The notes under the pieces were generated by a model that was not told the DNA's origin, did no database searches, and worked only from the letters and a program-made list of their open reading frames with translations. A stretch of DNA of 6,483 nucleotides from an uncultured Phycisphaerales bacterium (lineage in GTDB: Bacteria > Planctomycetota > Phycisphaerae > WQYP01): the NCBI GenBank assembly GCA_937901265.1, contig CALCHA010000173.1, positions 1 to 6,483 of the forward strand. Reading direction: 5' to 3'. Made by a program: the position numbers and the translations under genes. Positions 1 through 5,664 of the stretch are shown here, in pieces; positions within the stretch are counted from its first letter, which is position 1, and each line of letters opens with the position of its first letter.

Positions 1-128
1 AAGAGGCGGAAAGCGGTGCCGTTGCGGTGCGCACCCGCAAGGACAAGGATCTGGGCGTCATGGCGATGGACGCGTTCATGGAGACGATCAAGGCGGAAAT
101 TCGCACGCGCGCTTTGCCGGCGGAGTGA
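1..128 (+). CDS. thrS: Threonyl-tRNA synthetase, C-terminal end (partial)
   Basis: Only the last 41 codons are present; the first full codon is at 3 and the TGA stop is at 126-128. The peptide contains SGAVAVRTRKDKDLGVM followed by an amphipathic helix ending EIRTRALPAE. This matches the end of the anticodon-binding domain of class II threonyl-tRNA synthetase, which in E. coli reads roughly SGKVAVRTRRGKDLGSM then EIRSRSL. The enzyme charges tRNA-Thr in the cytoplasm. The catalytic and editing domains lie upstream of the window. The stop is 27 bases before the start of the broken antitoxin gene, so that toxin-antitoxin module sat directly downstream of thrS. Identification rests on a short but very characteristic segment. 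Confidence 0.88.
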   Translation, partial: EAESGAVAVRTRKDKDLGVMAMDAFMETIKAEIRTRALPAE

Positions 129-155
129 GTTGTTACAATTGTGCGGAGGTGACCA

Positions 156-408
156 ATGACGACCATCCAGGCTCATTTTGACGGTAAGGCATTCATACGG
201 GACTAAACGGTTGATGTGCCCAAGGGCTTTGCCGTGACGGTGCACATTGAAGCTGCTCGATCGCCGCAGGAATCTCTCACGACAGGGAAGCGTCTGCAAC
301 AATTGGCGGTGCTGGAAAAGATGGCACTGGAGGCGAACGCGCCTGAAGCAGATTGTTCCAGCTGAAGCAGATTGTTCCAGAGAGTCCCTCTATGCCGGGG
401 ACTCTTGA
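156..408 (+). pseudogene. Broken VapB-type antitoxin gene (nonsense codon plus 19-bp frameshift)
   Basis: An ATG at 156 follows a strong ribosome binding site, GGAGG at 145-149, with six bases between. Translation gives MTTIQAHFDGKAFIRD, then a TAA at 204-206, then TVDVPKGFAVTVHIEAARSP in the same frame. The family pattern is IQAHFDGK-x-F-x-P-D-E-P-V-D-x-P, in which Glu usually follows the Asp, so TAA probably arose from GAA. The frame continues to TGA at 363-365, inside a perfect 19-bp tandem duplication (343-380). Removing one copy restores the frame through RESLYAGDS to TGA at 406-408. The restored protein would be 77 residues, a normal size for these AbrB-like or DUF104-like antitoxins. 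The restored stop overlaps the toxin start as TGATG, the usual coupling in toxin-antitoxin operons. The family name comes from pattern recognition; the two lesions are read directly from the sequence. Confidence 0.85.
343..380. repeat. Perfect 19-bp tandem duplication
   Basis: CTGAAGCAGATTGTTCCAG occurs at 343-361 and again, base for base, at 362-380 with no spacer. Nineteen is not a multiple of three, so the duplication shifts the antitoxin frame and brings in the TGA at 363-365. There are only two copies and no similar unit elsewhere in the window, which fits a single slippage or duplication event rather than a functional repeat array. Confidence 0.97.
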
Positions 409-455
409 TGATCCTCGTTGATACCAGGGCTTTAATTTTCAAAGGCACGGTTTAA
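408..455 (+). pseudogene. Truncated VapC-type PIN-domain toxin, N-terminal remnant
   Basis: The ATG at 408-410 overlaps the ancestral antitoxin stop (TGATG). The reading frame gives MILVDTRALIFKGTV and then TAA at 453-455. MILVDT-x-ALI is the typical first strand of VapC PIN-domain ribonucleases. Its Asp5 corresponds to the first metal-binding acidic residue. A full toxin has about 125-140 residues with three or four acidic catalytic residues; here everything after residue 15 is gone, and the Smr gene begins 34 bases after the stop. This looks like the left end of a toxin gene removed by deletion. The remnant cannot be active. The short length leaves some uncertainty, but the position after an antitoxin-like gene and the overlapping start support the call. 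Confidence 0.75.
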
Positions 456-488
456 CGATTCTCGATCCGCGCACGATGGTGTCACCGC

Positions 489-749
489 ATGGCAAAACTA
501 AAGCTCGACCTGCACGATATTTTCAACCGCGGCGGCCAGATTGAAGCGGCCCTCAATGCCATCATTCGTGAGGCTGTCGCGAAGAAAATTGCCCTGGTGG
601 AGATCATTCCCGGGAAGGGCTCGGGCGTGCTCAAGGAGCGGGTGTTGAAGTTTCTACAGCGCGGCGACATCAAGGCGCTCTACCACCGCGTCGAGAAGGA
701 CTCAAAGAATTTCGGGCGGCTGTTCGTGCACTTTCGCTTCAAGGACTGA
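489..749 (+). CDS. Small Smr-domain protein
   Basis: An 86-residue protein that is essentially one Smr (small MutS-related) domain. LDLHDI at residues 6-11 is the conserved LDLH motif at the start of the domain. PGKGSG at 41-46 takes the place of the second glycine-rich motif (often HGxG or TGxG), followed by the usual Leu/Val-rich helix. The end, FGRLFVHFRF, is a final strand. Smr domains in MutS2 and in stand-alone proteins bind branched DNA or RNA and some are endonucleases; for the short stand-alone forms the cellular role is not settled. No membrane segment or signal peptide is visible. ATG 489 is the only usable start, because the frame is closed by the TAA at 453-455. No Shine-Dalgarno sequence precedes it. 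The upstream neighbour is the toxin remnant, and the gene converges on purH. Confidence 0.85.
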   Translation: MAKLKLDLHDIFNRGGQIEAALNAIIREAVAKKIALVEIIPGKGSGVLKERVLKFLQRGDIKALYHRVEKDSKNFGRLFVHFRFKD

Positions 750-750
750 C

Positions 751-772
751 CGGGCGCACGCGCCAGCGCCCG
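751..772. terminator. Hairpin between convergent genes, possible bidirectional terminator
   Basis: CGGGCGC (751-757) pairs perfectly with GCGCCCG (766-772) across an eight-base loop, giving a seven-base-pair, all-GC stem. It fills most of the 33-base gap between the Smr stop (747-749) and the purH stop (783-785 on the other strand). There is no T-run on either side, so it is not a textbook intrinsic terminator. Its position between converging genes suggests transcript-end protection or termination. Confidence 0.45.
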
Positions 773-782
773 CCTGCAGCGG

Positions 783-2471
783 TCAGTGCGCGAAGTGCCG
801 CTGCCCCGTAGCAACCAGCGTGACGCCGTGGCGGTTGCACAGGTCGATCGTCTCCTGATCCTTCTTGCTGCCGCCGGGATGGATGATCGCACGAACGCCG
901 GCGGCGATGAGCAGCTCGGGCGCGTCAGGGAAGGGGAAGAACGCGTCCGATCCCGCAGCACTGCCCGGCAACTTTGCGGTGTGACCATTCTTTTGAGCAA
1001 GCTCGATGGCGATCCGCGCCGACATGGGACGCGACATCTGCCCGGCGCCCGCCCCCAGCAGCTGGCCCCCGCTGGCGATCGCGACGGCATTGGACTTGAC
1101 GTGCTTGGTGACGAGCCAGATGAAAGCGAGATCCGACCACTCGGCATCGGTGGGTTTTCGCAGGCTGGTGACCCTGCAGGAAGCGCGGTCGAAGCCCGCA
1201 CGGTCAGGCTGCTGCACCAGCATGCCGCCGGTGACGCTGCGGTAGTGAAGTTCCCGCGGATCCTGTTGGCCAGCGAGATCACCGGTGGCAAGGATGCGGC
1301 AATCTTTCCATCGCTCCTGCAGCATGGCCAGGGCGGCGGCGGAGTAAGCAGGGGCGATGAGCACTTCCAGGAAGCGTTTGCCCGCGATGATGCGCGCGGC
1401 AGTCGCTTCGTCGACTTCGCGATTCAAGGCAACAATGCCTCCGAAAGCCGCGAGGGGATCACCCGCGTAAGCGAGATCAAAAGCGTCCGGCAGCGCGCCG
1501 GCCGTGGCGCAGCCGCAGGGATTGGTGTGCTTGATCACCGCGGCAGCGGGGGCGGAAAATTCGCGCACCAGTTCAATCGCCGCATCGGCGTCGAGGATGT
1601 TGATATAACTGAGCGCCTTGCCATGAAGCTGCTTCGCTGTGGCGATTCCCGGTCGCGCGGGCGATGCGGTATAAAATGCCGCCAGCTGGAGGGGGTTTTC
1701 GCCGTAGCGCAGAACCTCCTTGCGACGCAGGACCGGCGTGAGCGCCGGCGTAAGGCCCATGGCGTCAGCGATGTACAGAACGTCTTCATCTGTATCGGCC
1801 GTGCCGGGCACGCGCGCGGCCGCGTGGTCTTTGGCCCGCTGGGTAAAGTAGGTCATTGCGATGTACGTGGAGATCGCCGCGTCGTACTGCGCGGTCCGCG
1901 TGTAGGCCCACATGGCCAGGTCCAGGCGGAAGGGATATGGCGTCTGACCCCCGTTGGCGCGAAGGTGCTTGAGGACTTTGCCGTACTGAAAGGGATCCGT
2001 CACGACGACGACGGAGCGGTGATTCTTCGCCGCCGACCGGATCATGGCCGGGCCGCCAATGTCGATATTTTCGACAGCCTCGGCGAAGGTCGCATCGGGC
2101 TGAGCAACGGTGGCCTCGAACGGATACAGGTTGACGCACACAAGGTCGATCGGCTGGATGTGGTGCTGCTGCATGGCGGCGATGTGCGTGGGATTATCGC
2201 GCAGGGCGAGGAACCCGCCGTGCACGTTGGGGTGCAGCGTCTTGACGCGGCCATCCATCATTTCAGGAAAACCGGTGAGCTCTGCGATGTCGCGGACGAT
2301 CAGCCCCGCGTCCCGGAGAACCTTCGCGGTGCCGCCCGTGGAAACCAATTCAATCTGGAATTCGCGTTGCAGGGCGGTCGCGAAATCGACGATGCCTGTT
2401 TTGTCGGAGACCGAGAGCAGCGCACGTTTGACGGGGACGAGGGTGAGTTCCGGCATGGCGGCGACGTTCAT
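783..2471 (-). CDS. purH: Bifunctional AICAR transformylase / IMP cyclohydrolase
   Basis: A 562-residue protein for the last two steps of purine synthesis: formylation of AICAR with 10-formyl-THF, then ring closure to IMP. The N-terminal cyclohydrolase domain shows SVSDKTG (20-26), STGGT (44-48), TGFPEMMDGRVKTLHP (66-81) and DIGGPAMIRSAAKN (137-150). The transformylase domain shows KHTNPCG with catalytic Lys314-His315, then KSNAV, GAGQMSR, SDAFFPFPD (from 508) and the ending TGQRHFAH. The usual LRYGENPHQ reads LRYGENPLQ (254-262), so the conserved His is Leu261. The protein is about 30-40 residues longer than E. coli PurH. ATG 2471 is chosen because GAGGAA lies seven or eight bases upstream on the minus strand. 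An internal ATG at 2456 lacks such a site, and the upstream TTG at 2564 only adds unconserved sequence. Confidence 0.97.
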   Translation of the reverse strand: MNVAAMPELTLVPVKRALLSVSDKTGIVDFATALQREFQIELVSTGGTAKVLRDAGLIVRDIAELTGFPEMMDGRVKTLHPNVHGGFLALRDNPTHIAAMQQHHIQPIDLVCVNLYPFEATVAQPDATFAEAVENIDIGGPAMIRSAAKNHRSVVVVTDPFQYGKVLKHLRANGGQTPYPFRLDLAMWAYTRTAQYDAAISTYIAMTYFTQRAKDHAAARVPGTADTDEDVLYIADAMGLTPALTPVLRRKEVLRYGENPLQLAAFYTASPARPGIATAKQLHGKALSYINILDADAAIELVREFSAPAAAVIKHTNPCGCATAGALPDAFDLAYAGDPLAAFGGIVALNREVDEATAARIIAGKRFLEVLIAPAYSAAALAMLQERWKDCRILATGDLAGQQDPRELHYRSVTGGMLVQQPDRAGFDRASCRVTSLRKPTDAEWSDLAFIWLVTKHVKSNAVAIASGGQLLGAGAGQMSRPMSARIAIELAQKNGHTAKLPGSAAGSDAFFPFPDAPELLIAAGVRAIIHPGGSKKDQETIDLCNRHGVTLVATGQRHFAH

Positions 2472-2523
2472 GGGGCGTTCCTCAGTGGCAGCAGGGGTGG
2501 AAAGCCCCGAAGGATACCACGGA

Positions 2524-2546
2524 GGAGCCGGCGCGCCGCCTGCTCC
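2524..2546. repeat. Inverted repeat in the purH leader
   Basis: GGAGC (2524-2528) and GCTCC (2542-2546) flank a ten-base perfect palindrome, CGGCGCGCCG (2529-2538). Together they could fold as a stem-loop in the purH 5' leader, 53-75 bases upstream of its ATG, or act as a protein-binding site. GC-rich palindromes arise easily in this base composition, so function is uncertain. Between this element and the purH start, a minus-strand TGG-TATCCT (complement at 2511-2519) resembles an extended -10 box, without a clear -35. Confidence 0.35.
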
Positions 2547-2551
2547 CACCC

Positions 2552-2593
2552 GCAAATTTGCCAACCCTCGCCATTTGGTGATTTTGCGGCAAA
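2552..2593. promoter_or_regulatory. Pair of palindromes with shared GCAAA/TTTGC half-sites, candidate operators
   Basis: GCAAATTTGC (2552-2561) is a perfect ten-base palindrome. TTTGCGGCAAA (2583-2593) uses the same half-sites in the reverse arrangement around a central G. The centres are about 31.5 bases apart, close to three helical turns, which would place both on one face of the DNA. They lie in the divergent purH / LOG-family intergenic region, just upstream of the candidate LOG promoter. The half-site resembles that of E. coli PurR (GCAA-x-CG-x-TTGC), but the central CG is absent, so this is not a PurR box as known. The palindromes are seen directly; operator function is inference. Confidence 0.35.
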
Positions 2594-2598
2594 GCGCC

Positions 2599-2626
2599 TT
2601 GAATCAGCGCGGATGTTTCGTATGCT
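2599..2626 (+). promoter_or_regulatory. Candidate sigma70-type promoter for the LOG-family gene
   Basis: TTGAAT (2599-2604) and TATGCT (2621-2626) are separated by 16 bases. A start near 2633 would give a leader of about 39 bases containing the ribosome binding site GGAAAGGA. This is the best -35/-10 pair I see in the intergenic region. Spacing is one short of optimal and neither box is perfect. Confidence 0.4.
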
Positions 2627-2671
2627 TGGCGTGTTTCGCCGCTCCCCGCCGGTTTTGGAAAGGATGTCTCT

Positions 2672-3838
2672 GTGCCCCGCACCAGTGAAATCCACAACGA
2701 AGCAATCAATCAACTCCTCGACACGGTGGGCATCGCTCAGGGCGGCGATCGAGACCTCACCGCGGAGATGATCCAGGCATCCATCAAGCTGGCCCACGAT
2801 GCGCCCGGTCGCGGCGAGATGAAGCTGATGGTGCGCTCTTTCAAAGAGCTGCGCTACGCCTTCAAAACCTTCAAACCTTACCGTCAGCGCCGCAAGGTCT
2901 CCGTCTTCGGCTCCGCGCGCACTCCCGAGACGCATCCCAACTACCAGCTCGCCCTGCAGTTCGGCAAGCAACTTGCCGACGCGGGTTTCATGGTCATCAC
3001 CGGTGCCGGCGGCGGCATCATGGCCGCGGGTCACGAGGGCGCAGGTCTGGCGGCGTCGTTCGGCGTGGCCATCAAGCTCCCCTTTGAACAGCGCACCAAC
3101 GCCGTCATCGAAGGCGATGAAAAGCTCATCCACTTCCGCTATTTCTTTTCGCGGAAGCTCGTGTTCGTCAAGGAAACCCACGCGATCGCCCTGTTTCCCG
3201 GTGGCTTTGGAACGCACGATGAGGGCTTCGAGGTGCTCACCCTGGTACAAACCGGACGCTGCGATCCCCTCCCCATCGTGCTCATCGAGCGGCCCGGCGG
3301 CACCTACTGGCGTGCCTGGGACCGCTTCATCCGCGACGAGCTCCTCAGCGATGGCCTCATCTCTGCCGATGACACCGCCCTCTACTACATCACCAATGAC
3401 GCCACCGACGCCCTGCGCCACATCCAGCTCTTCTATCGCAACTACCACTCCTGCCGCTATGTCCGCGAAGAGCTCTTCCTCCGCATCAAGCACGCCCCCA
3501 CCGCTCAGGAGCTGGCCGACATCAACGCCGAGTTTGGCTCCATCGCGAAGGATGGCAAAATCGAATCGCGGCGAACCCAGGTCATCGATGACGAAACGCT
3601 CGTCCCCGAGTATCCCCGCATCGCCCTGAAATTCGATCGGCGGTCGCTGGCGCGACTGCGCATGCTCATCAACAGGCTCAACACGCTGCCCAGCCTGCCC
3701 CCGTTCGAGCAGGAATTCTGCGACCTCGCGGATACCCAGGAGGTCCGCTCCGACCGCGGCGTGGCGCAGTTGGCCGACGAGGAATCCGTGCGGCTGGTGG
3801 ACCCCGCGTCCGAGCCCCCGAGGACGCCGCAGAAGTAG
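2672..3838 (+). CDS. LOG-family (TIGR00730-like) Rossmann-fold protein, possible nucleotide nucleosidase
   Basis: A 388-residue protein with a LOG / lysine-decarboxylase-like Rossmann core at about residues 75-255. The phosphate-binding start is VSVFGSAR (76-83), then GAGGGIMAAG (111-120), the Arg-Lys pair at 161-162, and the signature PGGFGTHDE (176-184), which fits PGGxGTxxE. Members of this superfamily hydrolyse the N-glycosidic bond of nucleoside 5'-monophosphates (cytokinin riboside phosphates, or AMP/GMP/IMP in PpnN-type enzymes); true lysine decarboxylase activity is not expected. It carries an N-terminal extension of about 70 residues and a C-terminal region (260-388) ending in a Pro/acid-rich tail, so it is longer than the usual 180-220 residue LOG proteins. 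The GTG start at 2672 follows GGAAAGGA at a good distance. It is divergent from purH, and substrate is not determinable here. Confidence 0.88.
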   Translation: MPRTSEIHNEAINQLLDTVGIAQGGDRDLTAEMIQASIKLAHDAPGRGEMKLMVRSFKELRYAFKTFKPYRQRRKVSVFGSARTPETHPNYQLALQFGKQLADAGFMVITGAGGGIMAAGHEGAGLAASFGVAIKLPFEQRTNAVIEGDEKLIHFRYFFSRKLVFVKETHAIALFPGGFGTHDEGFEVLTLVQTGRCDPLPIVLIERPGGTYWRAWDRFIRDELLSDGLISADDTALYYITNDATDALRHIQLFYRNYHSCRYVREELFLRIKHAPTAQELADINAEFGSIAKDGKIESRRTQVIDDETLVPEYPRIALKFDRRSLARLRMLINRLNTLPSLPPFEQEFCDLADTQEVRSDRGVAQLADEESVRLVDPASEPPRTPQK

Positions 3839-3908
3839 GCCCCCGTTCCCCGCCCCGGTCCGTTTCCTACAAGGCATCTGCTTTCTGGCACTTCTCGCGG
3901 GTTACTCC

Positions 3909-4691
3909 ATGACGTTGCGCATCACGGTTTGGAACGAGTTCCGGCACGAGCTTGAAAAAGCAAATGTCAAGGCCGTCTACCCCGAAGGGATCCATGTCGT
4001 CCTCGCGACGGCACTGCGGGAGCACCTTGCAGACGCCGCGATCATCCGCACAGCGACCCTCGATGAGCCCGAACAGGGGCTCCCCGATGACCTGCTGGCG
4101 ACCACCGACGTGCTCGTCTGGTGGGCGCACAAGGCCCACGCTGTAGTGCCCGACACCCTGGCGGAAAGGGTGCAGAAGCGCGTGCTCGAGGGGATGGGAT
4201 TCGTCGCCCTGCATTCCGCGCACTACTCCAAACCTTTCATGCGCCTCATGGGCACCGGCTGCGGCTTGAAGTGGCGCGATGCTGGCGAGCTGGAGCGGCT
4301 CTACGTGGTGAACCCCGGCCATCCCATTGCCGACGGCCTGCCCGAGTTTTTTGAGATTCCGCACGAGGAAATGTATGGCGAATGCTTCGATATCCCCACG
4401 CCCGATGAGCTGGTGATGCTCTCCTGGTTTCAGGGCGGGAACGTCTTCCGCTCCTGCTGCACCTGGCGCCGAGGCAAGGGGCGCGTGGTCTACTTTCGCC
4501 CCGGACATGAAACCTTTCCCACCTACTACCAGCCCGAGGTGCGGCGCGTGCTGGCCAATTCCGTGCGCTACGCGGCCCCGCAGTCGTCCTCCCCCTACGC
4601 CCTGGGCTCGCCGTGGGAATCCCGGTCGAAGTCGCCGATTGACGCCGCCGGCGCGGGCGATCTTTCGCTGCATGAGACGACCGACAAGTAA
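3909..4691 (+). CDS. ThuA-like domain protein
   Basis: A 260-residue protein of the ThuA-like (trehalose utilisation) family, which has a class I glutamine-amidotransferase-like fold. Conserved segments in order are YPEGIH (24-29), VWWAHKAH (70-77), GMGFVALHSAHYSKPF (95-110), CGLKWRDAGE (118-127), NPGHPI (135-140), EEMYGE (153-158) and YFRPGHETFPTY (195-206). Residues 226-260 form an unconserved, probably flexible tail. There is no signal peptide, so it is probably cytoplasmic. The name comes from a rhizobial trehalose locus; the biochemical role of these stand-alone proteins is poorly defined, often linked to sugar metabolism. It begins 70 bases after the LOG-family stop, probably in the same transcript because I see no promoter in the gap. 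ATG 3909 has only a weak ribosome binding site (GCGGG). Confidence 0.88.
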   Translation: MTLRITVWNEFRHELEKANVKAVYPEGIHVVLATALREHLADAAIIRTATLDEPEQGLPDDLLATTDVLVWWAHKAHAVVPDTLAERVQKRVLEGMGFVALHSAHYSKPFMRLMGTGCGLKWRDAGELERLYVVNPGHPIADGLPEFFEIPHEEMYGECFDIPTPDELVMLSWFQGGNVFRSCCTWRRGKGRVVYFRPGHETFPTYYQPEVRRVLANSVRYAAPQSSSPYALGSPWESRSKSPIDAAGAGDLSLHETTDK

Positions 4692-4749
4692 CGCCCTTCA
4701 TGAGGACTCTGGCCGAGAACCCCGAGGCGCTGTTGCCCGCCGCGCATCA

Positions 4750-4778
4750 TTGGCCGGATTATCGCTTTGCGGTATAAA
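4750..4778 (+). promoter_or_regulatory. Promoter of uppS, predicting a leaderless transcript
   Basis: TTGGCC (4750-4755) and TATAAA (4773-4778) are separated by exactly 17 bases. A start seven bases after the -10 box falls on the A of the uppS ATG at 4785. The mRNA would therefore have no leader, which agrees with the lack of a clear Shine-Dalgarno sequence there. The boxes are seen directly; the transcription start is inferred. Confidence 0.5.
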
Positions 4779-4784
4779 GACCTC

Positions 4785-5546
4785 ATGCCCGTGACCCAAC
4801 CAACCTCTCCGCCGGTGCTGGGAATACCGGCCGAGCGGCTGCCCAAGCACGTCGCCATCATCATGGACGGCAATGGGCGCTGGGCCCGTTCGCGCGGGCT
4901 TCCGCGCTTCGCCGGGCATCGCGCGGGGGCCAAAACCGTCCGCACCATCGTTGAAGAGTGCGCCCGCCTCGGGCTCACCCAATTAACCCTTTATTCCTTC
5001 TCCACGGAAAACTGGAACCGCCCCCCCGAAGAGGTCGCCCTCCTCATGGACCTCTACGTGGAGTACATGCGCTCGCAGCGCAAGTTGCTGATCGACAACA
5101 ACATCCAGTTCGTGCAGATCGGCCGCCGCGAGGGACTCCCCCCGCTGGTCCTGCAGGAACTGCAGAACACCCTCGAAGCCACGCGGCAAAACACCGGCAT
5201 GACCCTCTGTCTCGCGATCAACTACGGCTCGCGCGGCGAGATCCGCGATGCCGTGCAGGCGATCGCCGAACAAGTGAAGGCCGGCCTTTTGCAGCCAGCA
5301 CAGATCACCGAACAAACCATCACCGATCACCTCTACACCGCCGGCATGCCCGACCCCGACCTGCTGATCCGCACCGCCGGGGAAATGCGCGTCTCGAACT
5401 ACCTGCTCTGGCAGATTTCTTACGCAGAATTTTACGTCACCGACCGCTTCTGGCCGGAATTTTCCATCGAACAACTTTACACCGCCCTGCGGGAATTCGC
5501 CGGACGCAGCCGGCGTTTCGGCGGCCTCGACCCCACCCCTACGTGA
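4785..5546 (+). CDS. uppS: Undecaprenyl diphosphate synthase (cis-prenyltransferase)
   Basis: A 253-residue enzyme that extends farnesyl diphosphate with isopentenyl diphosphate in cis to make the C55 lipid carrier for peptidoglycan and other wall polymers, at the inner face of the membrane. Family motifs are complete: MDGNGRWA (27-34) with catalytic Asp28, GHRAG (44-48), LTLYSFSTENWNRP (67-80), AINYGSRGEI (144-153), and DPDLLIRTAGEMRVSNYLLWQ (190-210) followed by Glu215 in YAEFYVTD. Length is typical. The frame is also open to a TTG at 4767, but that codon would lie before the TATAAA box and adds no conserved residues, so ATG 4785 is preferred. In many bacteria uppS sits with frr, cdsA and dxr; none of these is adjacent here. 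The nearest upstream gene is ThuA-like, 93 bases away. Confidence 0.96.
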   Translation: MPVTQPTSPPVLGIPAERLPKHVAIIMDGNGRWARSRGLPRFAGHRAGAKTVRTIVEECARLGLTQLTLYSFSTENWNRPPEEVALLMDLYVEYMRSQRKLLIDNNIQFVQIGRREGLPPLVLQELQNTLEATRQNTGMTLCLAINYGSRGEIRDAVQAIAEQVKAGLLQPAQITEQTITDHLYTAGMPDPDLLIRTAGEMRVSNYLLWQISYAEFYVTDRFWPEFSIEQLYTALREFAGRSRRFGGLDPTPT

Positions 5547-5552
5547 AGCCGG

Positions 5553-5587
5553 GGGCTGACACGTTAGCCAGCCCGTCGACGTTTTTT
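5553..5587 (+). terminator. Possible terminator after uppS
   Basis: GGGCTG (5553-5558) pairs with CAGCCC (5569-5574) over a ten-base loop. Six T residues follow at 5582-5587. The T-run is seven bases from the stem rather than directly next to it, so this is an imperfect intrinsic terminator. It starts seven bases after the uppS stop. Confidence 0.4.
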
Positions 5588-5599
5588 CAACCCCGTGTC

Positions 5600-5613
5600 G
5601 CCACTGGGGTGGC
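5600..5613. repeat. Short hairpin upstream of the phosphodiesterase gene
   Basis: GCCAC (5600-5604) and GTGGC (5609-5613) are perfect complements with a four-base loop, and CGT/ACG outside them could extend pairing with a small bulge. It lies between the putative uppS terminator and the next gene, 52 bases before its GTG. It may be a second part of the terminator region or a leader structure; nothing decides between these. Confidence 0.3.
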
Positions 5614-5664
5614 ACGCGGCAGCACCTGTCACACAACGGCGTATGGACGCCCAGGAGGTTGATT

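Noticed and set aside
204..206. Recoding of the in-frame TAA in the antitoxin
   Set aside because: TAA is not a selenocysteine or pyrrolysine codon, and the module has two further lesions, so a simple nonsense mutation is the better reading.
2472..2564. N-terminal extension of PurH to a TTG at 2564
   Set aside because: The added 31 residues are not PurH-like, the TTG has no advantage, and ATG 2471 has a GAGGAA site at proper distance.
786..2771. 661-codon open frame on the plus strand across purH
   Set aside because: It is antisense to a fully conserved PurH, rich in Arg and Gly as expected from GC-biased codons read backwards, and shows no recognisable domain.
2468..3877. 469-codon open frame on the minus strand across the LOG-family gene
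   Set aside because: It mirrors the LOG-family coding sequence and has no recognisable motif; the plus-strand frame has the PGGxGTxxE signature and a good ribosome binding site.
4700..4777. 25-codon ORF (ATG 4700 to TAA 4775-4777) upstream of uppS
   Set aside because: It has no ribosome binding site, no recognised family, and its end overlaps the predicted uppS -10 box.
4767..4784. TTG start six codons upstream of uppS
   Set aside because: It would lie upstream of the -10 box TATAAA of the likely promoter and adds no conserved residues.
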